From assembly GCA_964036665.1 (NCBI GenBank), contig OZ038526.1, positions 26,908,001 to 26,972,000 on the forward strand: 64,000 bases of DNA. The letters run 5' to 3'. Every line of letters begins with the position of its first letter. Within the stretch, counting starts at the first letter, position 1. A program made the position numbers and the translations under genes. Under the pieces are notes generated by a model. The model did no database searches. It was not told the origin of the DNA and saw nothing but the letters and a program-made list of their open reading frames with translations. Below, one piece after another: positions 47,840 to 59,076 of this stretch. This stretch comes from Gordius sp. MW1 (Eukaryota; Nematomorpha; Gordioida; Gordea; Gordiidae).

Positions 47840-49468
47840 GGGGTTTGTTTTGATGAGTTTCTTCATCTTGACCGGGTGAGTGCCATATCTTGACTAATCT
47901 CTTTTGTTTTCATTACTTTATCGACTTGCCCTTTCCATGTGACACGGGGTCGTCCTCTTCCTCTTTTGCCCGGTACCTCCATGTCCAGTACTTTTTATTT
48001 AAGTCATTCGTGTCTCTTCTTAGTATATGCCCATACCACCTTAACCGATTTCTGTTAATCATGTCCGCCATAGGTTAAATACCCATTTTTGTAATGAGAA
48101 AGTCATTTGTCACATGGTCGAGCTTAGTATACCCCAAGCTCCGCCTTATCATTCTCATCTCTGTGGCTTGTAATAGCTTTTTTTCCGTGGTGTTTAATGC
48201 CCATGTTTTACTTCCATAGAGTAACACCGGTCTTACGATGGATTTGTAAGCTTTGCTCTTCAAACAGATTGGCATTTTCTTGTCGCACATTACACCGGAT
48301 ATACTTCGCCATTTAAGCCATCCTTTTTGAATGCGGGCATTGACTTCCATTGCGCAACCTCCCTCTTGATGTAGCATCGAGCCGAGGTATGTAAGCCTGT
48401 CTACTTTTGGGTAATTTAGAGGGTCATCCAGCGATGGGCTGCTTGTACCGTTCATTTCCATGTATACCGTTTTTCGATCGTTGACCTTTAATTCATATCC
48501 AGCTAAGCGCTTTGACCACTTTTCGGTTTCTTCGAATACTTTGTCCCTTGTTTCCTCGCATACAACTATATCATCGGCATATAGCATGCACCTTGGCGAT
48601 CGCTTCTGAATGTCTCTCGTTATCGTGTTTATAATTATATTAAATAAAAAGGGACTTAAAGCAGATCCTTGATGTAATCCAATTTTAACCCGAAAAGTTT
48701 TAGAGTCTCCAACTGTCGTTCACAAATATTTTTCATAAACCGTATTTATGCTACAGGGATATTTTGTTTTCTCAGGCACGACCATATTAAATTGCGGGGG
48801 ACCGTGTCATAAGCTTTCTCCAAGTCGATAAACACCATATGTAGGTCTTTCCTCTTTTCACCATACTTATCCATCATTTGTCTTAGTGAAGATTGGGTCG
48901 ATTGTGGGTTTGATGGCCACAAATCCGAATTGGTTAGCCGATATTTCCACCTCGTTTATCAGCCTTGTTACAAAAATCCTATGCATAAGCTTCAAGGAGT
49001 GGCAAGTTAGCTTGATACCTCTGTAATTGCCATAGTCTTGAGGGTCTCCTTTGCCTTTAAATAAGGATATAATCGTGCTTGCTCTCCATTGATTAGGAAT
49101 TCGCTCTTCTACCAATATCTTGTTAAGGAGGTTCGTCATGGTGGTGACTCCTTCTTCACGGCACCGAGCAATGCTTCCATAGGTATTCCATCAGGGCCAT
49201 TTGCTTTTCCTTTTTGCATCTTATTCATTTGTGTCTTAACTTCATCCTCCTGAAAGAGTTCGACCATACTTATATTTGGCTCAATTTCGGGAAGGTAATC
49301 CTTGTCATTTGCAATATTCACAAGGTTCTTAAAATATCCTTTCCACCTTCCCATCACTTCCCTCGGCTTGAATAAGGTTTGACCCTTCTCGTCTACTATT
49401 TTAAGAGCTCCGACATCGCGGCTTTTCCTCCCTTATCTTGGTTAATTTGTACATAAGCCTGTAGTGAA
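47840..49468 (-). pseudogene. LINE (RTE-like), 3' half: reverse transcriptase and C-terminus
   Basis: The minus strand reads in order KANGPDGIPMEAL, PNQWRASTI, GDPQDYGNYRGIKL, the catalytic YADDIVVCEE (near 48585), TYLGSMLHQEGG, LYGSKTWALNTTEK, MRMIRRSLG and RLRWYGHILRRD. Frame breaks occur at several points, and the middle of the RT (48600-48860) is out of frame. The 5' half is at 56105-57440, separated by nested LTR elements. The fragment at 16388-16950 shows the uninterrupted junction. Together the halves make about 3 kb, typical of RTE-type elements. Confidence 0.88.
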
Positions 49469-51092
49469 ACAAATTCATCTTTAGTGAAACAAATTCAATT
49501 TACCTTGAAAGAGATTTACAAATCCGCAAATCGTTTTATTTCCAGTTATAATATGTACCCCTGGCGTTGTCAATAAATAAATTTAATATATCGATCGGGT
49601 AAGATAAATATGGGACGACGGCCGGAGCGAATAATCTGTACAATCAATTGTCTGGAATGGATGCGTCTACGAGCAAAAGGGAGGGTTCGGACTAAAGAAC
49701 GTCTGGCTCTTGTTAGATAATTGCCGCTGGACCCACGTGTCTAAAATGAGGAATAAACATCTCCCCCCGCAGGACTAACGTGTCCTGAACGCCAAAGTTA
49801 ATCTCCTCTAGCAGGACTAAATAATAAATTAAATAACTTCCTATTGTCAAGTTCGGGGGGTTAATTTGTGGGGACGGTTGGTTTCGGGGGCTAAGCCTTG
49901 AGACCTGGGGACCAAAATCACTGTACGTTTGAACGGACTAATTAACTCAGAATTCCTCAACAAATAATCCTGAGCGTAATATAGTAGTAGCCACCAGTAT
50001 TTTATGACAGAATTTTATTGTAAAGAATTCCTCCAAATGACGACAATCAGCGTAATAATAAATGTGAGAAAAGGGATTTGGGGGACCACTTTCGACAATC
50101 TTATATTTGGTTATGCGTAAACTACCATACAATTTAATCCATAGGAAATAATATGTGCAATACAAACGGTTATTTCAGGCGGGGGAAAAATACAAGTAAG
50201 TTATGGGCGCATCGAACCTAAACATGGACAAGAGCAGGCGTAAGTAAAAGTACGAGAGCGAGTAAAAAGTAAAAAGTGTTTTCTGGTTTTGTAACTTGCT
50301 TATATATTGTATCGTGTCCATGAGGCGTATCCGTTCCGCTCGATCGACTTTATCTGCCTTTATCGTCTGGCATTTATTTTGGAGCCATCACTTCCGAGAC
50401 TTGATTTTATAACCCTTCGTCTGGAATCGATTTCAGAGCCATCACTTCCGAGACTCGATTTTATAACCCTTTCCTTTCTAGACATATCTTTGAGTTATCC
50501 TGCGCCGCCAAACATGCTTTTATTGTTTTCCCTTCTTCAGAACTTTCACATTGGCTTTCTTTGATACGCCGATTAGTAAATTTCCACCACCTGGCATCGA
50601 TAATACCCTTGTTTGAACCTTCGAACACCGGAAATTCCAGAAGTAGTAGTCATAAGTGTATGACACCTCATTTTTTTTTGGATTGGAGCGTGGTCGTAAA
50701 AATTGCTAAAATACGGGTGTGCTGTCTGAAGATGGCCCTTGTCACTTGTGCACGGCCGTACCCCCTACTCCAACTTTATCCTTACGCTCTTTTTATCTTA
50801 GTTTGTTTTTGGGTTCCTGCTCTTAGGGTTCAGGTTTCTCCACGAACGTTGATGTACCATATCTAAATAAAATAAATTAATGCTGCTCGACCCCTTACTC
50901 AGGGTCGAGAGTTATGGCGGCACCACCGCTCTAGATTTTTATACTACGCACATACTCCGAAAAACCATTTCTAAATTACTTTATTGCACCCTTTTAATTC
51001 AAATATATATTTTAGAAGACAGCAATTACATGCATATAAGAACATTATTTTTACAAAAATAAAACAGCCGCCGTAGTTTATGTTTTAAGCTT

Positions 51093-51551
51093 TCAAAGGC
51101 CCCACCTCCCAACTTCTTGCTCACGCCCGCCAATCTTCCATTCCCGCAATAACTTAATCAAATCATCGATTCGACCTTTCGCCGCCTCCGTCTTCATCTC
51201 CTCGGGCAGGGTTTCACACCAAATTTGTAGTCTATTGAAGGCTTCGCACACCTCACCCTCTGACGCGTCGGTTTGTGTTGCTACCTCTTTACATTTCTGT
51301 ATATTCTTTTCCCTGGCCACTTGCGATTTTATCCATAGTTTCTTAACTTTGCGGTTACTGGCCCTCTTTCCCCTTATCCTCCACCGGCATTCCTTCCACT
51401 CACGCATGTCTCGTTTATTGCACAGATAGCACACGATCCCCGTTATATTGACGGCCTCCCAATACGGACATTGTTGGGATTCGTGGTCGTATCTCAAACA
51501 TAGTCTGCACTTCATCTGTATCTTTATATTATCGAATACGCGCACTCCCAA
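51093..51551 (-). CDS. Post-pol CCHC zinc-knuckle protein of the gypsy element (function unknown)
   Basis: A 152-codon minus-strand frame between integrase and the 3' LTR, where an env gene would sit in an errantivirus. Residues 15-28 hold CRLCLRYDHESQQC, an exact C-x2-C-x4-H-x4-C knuckle. A second CYLCNK pair lies near residue 41, with another cysteine ten residues on but no histidine. The rest is rich in Lys, Arg and Glu and ends in a helical acidic-basic stretch. There is no signal peptide or membrane segment, so it is not an envelope protein. It may bind element RNA, or it may be a displaced gag-like domain. The frame is intact. Confidence 0.6.
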   Translation of the reverse strand: MGVRVFDNIKIQMKCRLCLRYDHESQQCPYWEAVNITGIVCYLCNKRDMREWKECRWRIRGKRASNRKVKKLWIKSQVAREKNIQKCKEVATQTDASEGEVCEAFNRLQIWCETLPEEMKTEAAKGRIDDLIKLLREWKIGGREQEVGRWGL

Positions 51552-51751
51552 ACGAGATATTGTCTAAAACTCAATAAGACTTGGGAACCCGCAATCTTTT
51601 CTATAAGTTATGATTGATATAAAAGTTCAACATTACATATAAAATTGATATTTATTTATTAGATCCCGTTAATGGTGTGCAAAAATATGAGATTATTTTA
51701 TAGAGGAAGAAAAAAAAATTGACAAAAAGGCACTAAGTAATTATAAAATTT

Positions 51752-52690
51752 TCATCTTGCTCTTACCTGATCTACATGCCTCCAAAACTCGGCCCCACTC
51801 TCAATAGCTACTCGATATCGCCATTCTCCTTCAACGGCTATTATCAGCCCCTTAATCCACTTATATGAACCTTGGTACATTCGTACCCAAACCCTATCCC
51901 CCAACTTAAACCTCGTGGGATTTACGGTTACCGGTCCCATTTCTTCCCTCCTTAACAGGTCTAGCCTTACCCTTCCCTGACGCCCCAAGAACTTCATAGA
52001 AGGGGACTTCCCGTCCCTACCCCTCGCATTATTATACATCAATTGCATCTGCCACTGTTCCGACTCACCTTGCTGTTCCTTCATAATCCATCCCTTTACT
52101 ATCCCGACCACCCTTTCGGCCTGTCCATTGGAGCTCGGGTGATAGGGCACGGTGATTATATGCTCAATGCCCTGACTCTCACAGAACTCTTTAAAATTCC
52201 TACTCGTAAAGGCCGGTCCTCCATCCGACACTATCACTTTGGGTAATCCATACCGGGCCAATAACTCCTTTAATATTCTAACCACGATTCTGGTAGAACT
52301 TCCACTAACTTTGGCATACTCCTCCTCTATTTCCCTTCTCCACTCGTAGGGTACCCTCCTAGCTGGACAAAATTTGGGCTTTACCCCTTCCTTAAACCTC
52401 ATGGTAGCCTCAAAATTTTTTAAACAACCTAACCCACCAGTGAAAATGGATGGGAACTCGTCCCAAACGTCTTGTCCCTTTTCTTCCACCCCTTCCCTTC
52501 CCAGTATCTCTACTATTATTAAGTTATCGCATTCGCCCAGCCTACCCTTAATTATCTTAAACCATTCTACTTCAAAATTATTTATCCAATTCCATCCACA
52601 AATATTATTTGTCCCTGCCTCGGACACATATAATTTTAACTGTTTACTAATATTATTTATTGTTATCTGAGCCTCGCAATGCCCTAACAA
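51752..52690 (-). CDS. Gypsy pol remnant: protease tail and RT start fused to integrase
   Basis: A 312-codon open minus-strand frame. Residues 1-60 are the stretch after the protease, and residues 80-125 are the region entering reverse transcriptase (KFCPARRVPYEWRREIEEEY). The frame then jumps to integrase: VSDGGPAFTSRNFKEF, YHPSSNGQAERVVGIVK and later LGDRVWVRMYQG. All RT catalytic motifs, RNase H and the integrase N-terminus are missing, yet the frame stays open across the joint. The protease active site (VWDTGSA, about 52825-52805) lies just upstream in another frame. The product could not reverse-transcribe. Confidence 0.85.
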   Translation of the reverse strand: MLGHCEAQITINNISKQLKLYVSEAGTNNICGWNWINNFEVEWFKIIKGRLGECDNLIIVEILGREGVEEKGQDVWDEFPSIFTGGLGCLKNFEATMRFKEGVKPKFCPARRVPYEWRREIEEEYAKVSGSSTRIVVRILKELLARYGLPKVIVSDGGPAFTSRNFKEFCESQGIEHIITVPYHPSSNGQAERVVGIVKGWIMKEQQGESEQWQMQLMYNNARGRDGKSPSMKFLGRQGRVRLDLLRREEMGPVTVNPTRFKLGDRVWVRMYQGSYKWIKGLIIAVEGEWRYRVAIESGAEFWRHVDQVRAR

Positions 52691-53045
52691 TTTTACCTTA
52701 GTATTATTAAATACCCGGGCCTCTACTTTAAATTCTTTGAAATCGACCCTTTCCTACCGTTATCCAATCTTCCTTATTTATTACGGATATCGCAGATCCC
52801 GTATCCCATACAAAACTTAACGGCACGTTATTACAAGTTATTTTTAGGCGGGGAATTGAGTTATGTATAGTTTCGAGCATATTTATAAAATAACCTGGCC
52901 TTACTATTTTCGGATTTTTTAATTATCACGGTTTCCAAAGGTTGCTTTATTTTTAAGTCGTTCAAACCCTTATCATATTTAACTTGGATGGGTTTAATAT
53001 TAACACTTGTGATTATTACCCGGTTCAAATTTTCATAGATATACC

Positions 53046-53516
53046 CTATTCATATGTTTTAAATATAAATTTTTTCCTCACGTACTTATAACATTTATTC
53101 AAATAAACCTTATTTGATTGATTTAGATCCCCCAAAGTGTGTAAATGATTATTAATTTTACGATAAAATTTATCCCTTTCCATTATAACCCGATATTGTT
53201 TTGGTACTTTGAAAATATTAGGGGGCATGCTTGCTTTTGTGTGTAAACAGCCATAACGGTATCCCACCAAAACACTTAAATTGGTTTTTCTCAACCAATA
53301 AAATTTATCACAAACCCAAAATCGGCCCAACACCCGTGGGTACGATTTAAACATATATTTTGATTGAGCACCTGGAATTTCGAATGACTTAACCACGATT
53401 TCTCGGATCTTAAATTCATTCGACCCATTCCCGAGACAAACTGTCTCATGACACTCAACCACTATATACGAAAAATGCTTTTGCGTATTTTTATTTAAAA
53501 TGCATTTATTTTGCAT
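53046..53516 (-). CDS. Unidentified 156-codon frame of the gypsy element
   Basis: It lies between the zinc-knuckle gag fragment and the protease. It is rich in aromatic and basic residues (YPRVLGRFWVCDKFYWL) and has no motif I recognise. It may be a diverged part of gag-pol or an accessory frame. It starts with ATG and ends TAA with no internal stop, within an element whose LTRs look young. Function not assigned. Confidence 0.45.
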   Translation of the reverse strand: MQNKCILNKNTQKHFSYIVVECHETVCLGNGSNEFKIREIVVKSFEIPGAQSKYMFKSYPRVLGRFWVCDKFYWLRKTNLSVLVGYRYGCLHTKASMPPNIFKVPKQYRVIMERDKFYRKINNHLHTLGDLNQSNKVYLNKCYKYVRKKFIFKTYE

Positions 53517-54003
53517 ATGAAAGGTGTTGATAGCTAGTTACTATAATGGCTTCTTACATCTTCATGCCTCCTTTTATTTTCTAAAATACCAAATTGTATG
53601 AACTTGATCCAGATTTTAATAAAAAGTTTCCACAGACAAAATATTTTATTTAACATTTTAAATTATCTGGTCCTTAACCCTAATGTTAGTAAATAATTAT
53701 TTATCCTTTTTTCTAAATAGCAGTAATTTTTTTTTTTTAAATTCGACCCCCAAAATTTATATTATATATGCACATTAATTTTAAATATATAAGATCAAAT
53801 TTATACTACATAGTTATATCGGTATATCTACTCAAATTAAACGATGCAAAAAAAAAAATTTTTTTTTTATAACGCGAGAATATGGGGGGGGGGGGGGGGG
53901 GGGAATAATATTGGGGGTAAGTCCGGGACGTGCGATATGCATGTATAAAGAAGCGCCGAAAAATTAGTCTTGCGATATGCATGTATAACGAAGCGCCGAA
54001 AAA

Positions 54004-54234
54004 TTAGTCTTTGTACTTCGGGAACACCACCTTATTCTTACAAGCCTCAGCATAATGCCCCATTATCCCGCAATTAACACACCGTGGGGTGAAAAACTTA
54101 GTTTTATTTGGGATTGAATGGTTTAAACCTACTTTATCTGCCATAGGCTTATTTAGATAGCGACAATTCCTTTGTAAGTGATCACTACTATTACATGTAT
54201 AACATCTCATTTTATTCCTAAATTTGTGCATCAA
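54004..54234 (-). CDS. Gag nucleocapsid fragment with two zinc knuckles
   Basis: This 76-codon frame contains CYTCNSSDHLQRNC and CVNCGIMGHYAEAC, two exact C-x2-C-x4-H-x4-C knuckles separated by a basic linker, as in retroviral and gypsy nucleocapsids that bind genomic RNA. Only about 310 bp separate it from the 5' LTR, so the matrix and capsid domains that normally precede the knuckles are absent. That suggests an internal deletion. Confidence 0.82.
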   Translation of the reverse strand: MMHKFRNKMRCYTCNSSDHLQRNCRYLNKPMADKVGLNHSIPNKTKFFTPRCVNCGIMGHYAEACKNKVVFPKYKD

Positions 54235-55599
54235 TCTCCCAATTAAAATTCCACATAATAAAAAAAAATAAATAATCTATATACTCAAATAAATTGCTCA
54301 TTACATGCTTTAAATAAAGTTTAAAATTATTTTTAACAAACATTTAAGGATATAGGTCTTAAAATTGACAATCAATGATATCAATAAAATCACAAAAAAA
54401 AACTTATGTAATAAACAATCATGCAAATAGCCTTTTTCTCCCTTTTTTTTTGAAGCTGCGAGTTAACGACTTGTTCGAAATTTCTTGCCGGGGGCCTTAA
54501 TAAGTCTCCTTCTTTTGGAAGTCCAGTCAATCCCCGGGGCACCAATGTCAAGTTCGGGGGGTTAATTTGTGGGGACGGTTGGTTTCGGGGGCTAAGCCTT
54601 GAGACCTGGGGACCAAAATCACTGTACGTTTGAACGGACTAATTAACTGAGAATTCCTCAACAAATAATCCTGAGCGTAATATAGTAGTAGCCACCAGTA
54701 TTTTATGACAGAATTTTATTGTAAAGAATTCCTCCAAATGACGACAATCAGCGTAATAATAAATGTGAGAAAAGGGATTTGGGGGACCACTTTCGACAAT
54801 CTAATATTTGGTTATGCGTAAACTACCATACAATTTAATCCACAGGAAATAATATGTGCAATACAAACGGTTATTTCAGGCGGGGGAAAAATACAAGTAA
54901 GTTATGGGCGCATCGAACGTAAACATGGACAAGAGCAGGCGTAAGTAAAAGTACGAGAGCGAGTAAAAAGTAAAAAGTGTTTTCTGGTTTTGTAACTTGC
55001 TTATATATTGTATCGTGTCCATGAGGCGTATCCGTTCCGCTCGATCGACTTTATCTGCCTTTATCGTCTGGCATTGATTTTGGAGCCATCACTTCCGAGA
55101 CTTGATTTTATAACCCTTCGTCTGGAATCGATTTCGGAGCCATCACTTCTGAGACTCGATTTTATAACCCTTTCCTTTCTAGACATATCTTTGAGTTATC
55201 CTGCGCCGCCAAACATGCTTTTATTGTTTTCCCTTCTTCAGAACTTTCACAGTGCCTTTCTTTGATACGCCGATTAGTAAATTTCCACCACCTGGCATCG
55301 ATAATACCCTTGTTTGAACCTTCGAACACCGGAAATTCCAGAAGTAGTAGTCATAAGTATATGAGACCTATCATGGTCAAATTCTCGCTATTTAAACCTT
55401 GTCGATGCGCTCCTCAATTTGCATGAGGGATGCCGACCGTTCGACGTCTGCTTCTAATTAGTGCACATGTATTCACATAACAAAATATTATATTTTATTC
55501 CAGACGCTATCTCATTAGCATAGGCTAGCTAAAGAGTTAACTACCTAACCACGGCTGCCGCAGTAACCAAATGAGCGTAAAAACTACCTAACTACCACA

Positions 55600-56104
55600 G
55601 AGATTTAGTTGTGAAACGCACAAGGTGAAAAGAGAAAGAATACACGAAAAGAATTAACGTTAATGTTTATCGTTATCTATTTTTATATAAACTCGCGATT
55701 TATAGATTCGTAACCATTGTTATAATTTCTCCTTAATAACATATATTCCAACCCCTTTTACTAAAATTGGTGACCCCGAATTTCGGGGGAGCCGAATCTT
55801 TTTATTCCTACCCAGGATACTTTTAACCCCGCCATTGGGGTGAGCCCTTCTTATTCCTCTTCTCCCCCTGTAGTATCGGCAGGTTATCTCCTTGGATAGA
55901 TTAAGCACTACTTCCATCACAATGACACTGCCATGTAATGATCGAGACACAACAAGCAACCCCTTCAACCTCTCAACAATCTCGATCTACACATTTACCA
56001 ATGCTGTGAGGGAAGAAAGTCGCTTGCACATTGAAAGGATGAAAACTTAGACGCCTTACTACACTGACAATTTTGGCAAGACGATACTAAAAGCCTATCG
56101 CTGC
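55600..56104. other. Unassigned segment between LTR and LINE 5' half
   Basis: About 0.5 kb that belongs neither to the LTR nor to the LINE, since the LINE copy at 16388-16950 lacks it. It holds an 82-codon minus-strand frame (55968-55720) rich in Arg, Gly and Ile with no known motif. It is probably the rest of an inserted retroelement. Confidence 0.35.
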
Positions 56105-57440
56105 CTTTATGATCCATAGGTGTAGGCGGCATTCTTCGCTATTGCAACGGCCTTTTTTGCGGCCCTCTTTGCGTCCCTATACTCTTGATAATTCTCCGAC
56201 TTGTTTGATTTATGCCACCGTCTATATAGATTTTTCTTTCTTTCGATGAAATCCCTAACCGATTTATCCCACCACCATAGTTTCCTATTCATAGCTTTGC
56301 CTCCTTTGGTCTGTCCTAGAACATGAATCGCTGTTTCCTTTATGTCTTTAAATAGCGTCTCCCAATCGTCGTCTACGTCCCTTTGCAACTTCCTTGCACC
56401 CAAGAGTGAGGAGGCTTTTTGATTGTATTTTTCGTTGTCGACGTATCCCTTAGCCTTTCGTATCGAGTTTCGGGAAATACTATTCTGTCAAGATTTATAA
56501 AAAGGGGCGATTTCTTCTCCCGGGATTACTTTGCAATGCTTGATACTCCATAAGTCCTTTCGCCGTATAAGCAAATAGTCAATTTGATTAAAATGCTTCG
56601 CACTTCTATAGGTCACAATATGATCTTTGCGTTTTAAAATATGTGTTAACGATCGCTATGTAATATGCTTGGGATACTTGGAGAAGTTTTTCCCCTTCTT
56701 TGTTCTTCAGACCATGCCCATAGCCTCCATGATTGCGTTCATACCCGAGGCGATCTTTTCCTACGTGAGCGTTAAAATCGGCCCCAATAATTAGGCTTTT
56801 TTCCTGTCGGATTCCTTGTATTTCCTTTTCCGATCGGTCTTTCTCTGATTAGAATACACCCAATTTGGGGAGCATACGCGCACATAACGGTTAGAAGGCC
56901 CCCTTGATCTGCAATCTTCATTCACATTAGCCTGTCGGAACAACGCTTGACTTCCACCACCTTGTCCTTGAACGATTCGCTTAGAACAATACCGACCCCG
57001 TTTCTACGATTTGGTGACCCACTATAGAAAAGCTTGTATACTTCTCCGAATTCCCGGGCTTTCGTTCCGTCACCTCGTCTCTTGTAGGCAAGCGATGTGT
57101 ACCTTTCTTCTTTTCAGCATTTGTGCGACTTCAATGCTCTTCCCCGTCAAAGTTCCCACATTCCAGCACGTTATTCGCATTCTTTCAACAACTAATTTCC
57201 TTAACCGCCTTCGTTGTGAGTTGAGCATTAACCCTAGTGTATTTTTCACATTTCACGGGCGGGGTATGCAGTGCGCGTCGTTTTTGGAGGACGCCTTAGC
57301 CTTTTCTTGTAAAATCTTGCTTGAAACTATCATAGTTTTGGAGTTGGTTTTTATAGCGGGTTTCCGACCTGACGCCAACCCTCTACTTTTTGCACACGGA
57401 CTTGGGACCGTCGTAGGAGTGTTAAAAAAATCAAAATGAC
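56105..57440 (-). pseudogene. LINE (RTE-like), 5' half: AP-endonuclease and linker
   Basis: The minus strand starts near 57190 with WNVGTLTGKS and ACLQETR, the first motifs of an apurinic-type endonuclease. Broken endonuclease sequence follows to 56450. An open 98-codon stretch (56403-56107) then contains MNRKLWWWDKSVRDFIERKK and the Ala/Lys-rich linker typical before the RT. Many stops are present. It joins to 49468-47840 once the nested LTR elements are removed. The plus-strand frame at 57011-57439 is a shadow. Confidence 0.85.
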
Positions 57441-58074
57441 TTATATCTAATCAAATTATTTATGGTAAATTACAAATAATAATAGTCTAGCTCTATTCCA
57501 AATAGATATTTAAAAATTCCCTATAGCTGTTTGTAAAATTGGGAGATCAGCTTATTTAGAGACTGGATGAGGGATGACACTAGGTTTTCAAGGACTGACA
57601 GTCCTGTTGACTATCTGACATATTTTAAATCTTTTAAATGAAATGCCGCGAATTCTTGTTTTAAAGTCAAAGACTATAGTCAAAGACTATATAGACGGCT
57701 CAAGCCATATATTTTATATGGTAAAATGAGCCCTCATTTTGAATTTAATTATCTCTTAAATCCATTGTAGTGTACCCTATAAAAACTGAAAAAGTGAATT
57801 TACCTTCCTCATTAGTTAATTAATAAAAAAGAATATTTATAACTGATTATTTTAAAAAATGCAGATGTAACTAAATCGCCTTTCCGTTACATCATCAGTG
57901 TATTTTTATTTTTAAGAATTTTGTCAATAATATATATTTTACAATGCTGTTTTTAATGTTTAACGAGTTCAATAAATTTTAATACGTTTAGAACACTTTA
58001 ATTAACCAAAATTATTATAATCTGTACATTTTTAAATGGCGGAAAAACGGTACACTTATAAAAAGTTGATAAGT
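57441..58074. other. No gene recognised
   Basis: AT-rich sequence with no supported feature. Confidence 0.5.
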
Positions 58075-58690
58075 TTTTCTAGTTTATGCCTATAGTAGGC
58101 CTCCTCATACCACATTTCGATATATTTGTATCCCAAATGTCCTTATCCCAAATGTCTTCATAAGTAAAAAGAGTTATCGTCCCCATTCAATTATCTTGCT
58201 CATGATTCTTTTTCTTCTCATAGTTGTATTACATAGAGGACGAATAATAGTTATGTAACATTATTTTAGATAATACCCAATTGTACTGGAAATAAATTAT
58301 CTTACTAAAAAATCGTATTCTTCATAAGACATTGTTTCACCCTGAGTAGAAATAGTGAGCAGGTTTATTTAAATATTAAAATTAGCCAACCTTTGAACTT
58401 AAATATATGATTATGTTAGTGTTAAAAATTCGAGTATTGCGTTCAGCTCGTTTGTTCCAGAAGTAATAGAATGCATCGGAAATCGGATCTGTAAGGTCAA
58501 CCATACCATCTTGCACAATCCCCATAAGTGCTCGCTATAGTTATGGAAAATATTTTTGATGTATTGTCTAAAATGTATGTCGATTTATGTTCAATTCAAG
58601 CTCAAAAATTAGCTAGCATGATTATCCCTAATTATAAAAAATTGAAAGGGCTTTCCAAAAATGTCCGCTAAATTAAAAGTAGTGTTTTGC
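58075..58690 (-). pseudogene. PLD penultimate-exon pseudogene copy, first
   Basis: The minus strand matches PLD positions about 26880-27510: upstream intron, exon 27076-27193 (here 58547-58430) and following intron. One base is missing early in the exon (cacttatgggg against catttaatgggg), which shifts the frame. The 3' end of the exon has also lost the normal donor context. It is part of the tandem unit 58305-62324. Confidence 0.9.
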
Positions 58691-58865
58691 ATTGAACTAA
58701 AAATATCGTAATAAAATATATGATTTAAAGACGTATTATATGGACGAATAATTTTTTTTTGAAAATGCTTATTATATCTTGCAACTGTTAAAACTAGTCT
58801 TATCGTTACCAAAAAATAGTGATGGTGAAATAGCGTTTGATAGTCGCTAAAGCTATAGCACATAG

Positions 58866-59058
58866 GCACGTGGAGGCGCTACAGTTATAGAAGATAGTCA
58901 CGTGGAGGCGCTACAGTTATAGGAGATAGTCACTTGGAGGCGCTAGAGCTGTAGGAGATAGGAACACGAGGGCGCTAGAGCTGTAGGAGATAGGAACACG
59001 AGGGCGCTAGAGCTGTAGGAGATAATCACACGAGGGCGCTAGAGTTGTAGGAGATTGT
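58866..59058. repeat. ~32 bp minisatellite, six units
   Basis: The unit ggcgctagagctgtaggaga plus about 12 variable bases is repeated six times, with cacgtggag, cacttggag and aacacgagg variants at the start of successive units. The matching array in unit 2 has five. Confidence 0.9.
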
Positions 59059-59076
59059 CCCATTAGGTGCTAGAGG

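Larger units (their letters stand above)
49845..55366 (-). mobile_element. Ty3/gypsy LTR retrotransposon, young, internally deleted
   Basis: LTRs 49845-50665 and 54546-55366 are both 821 bp, begin TGTCAAG and end TATGACA/TATGAGA. I could spot only about ten differences. Flanks are CCTAT on both sides (49840-49844 and 55367-55371). On the minus strand the primer-binding-site-like TGGTGCCCCGGGG follows the 5' LTR, and the purine run CCAAAAAAAAATGAGG precedes the 3' LTR. Frames in order: gag nucleocapsid, an unknown ORF, protease to integrase with most of RT and RNase H missing, then a CCHC ORF after pol. It cannot move on its own. Confidence 0.93.
49560..55599 (-). repeat. LTR of the 35-kb family, interrupted by a gypsy element
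   Basis: 49690-49839 and 55367-55599 together equal the reverse complement of the LTR at 35192-35903, ending with ctaccaca at 55599. The break carries the 5 bp duplication CCTAT made by the gypsy insertion. The part 49560-49690 differs from the 35 kb LTR but resembles 41330-41400, so this is a subfamily with a different U5 region. Confidence 0.75.

Noticed and set aside
50307-50866. ORFs repeated at 50307 and 55008
   Set aside because: They lie inside the two LTR copies of the gypsy element; the repetition reflects the LTRs, not genes.
57011-57439. 142-codon plus-strand ORF
   Set aside because: It is antisense to the LINE endonuclease region.
58866-59058. CRISPR-like array
   Set aside because: Repeats are contiguous with variable bases of fixed short length and no true spacers, in a eukaryotic context; it is a minisatellite.
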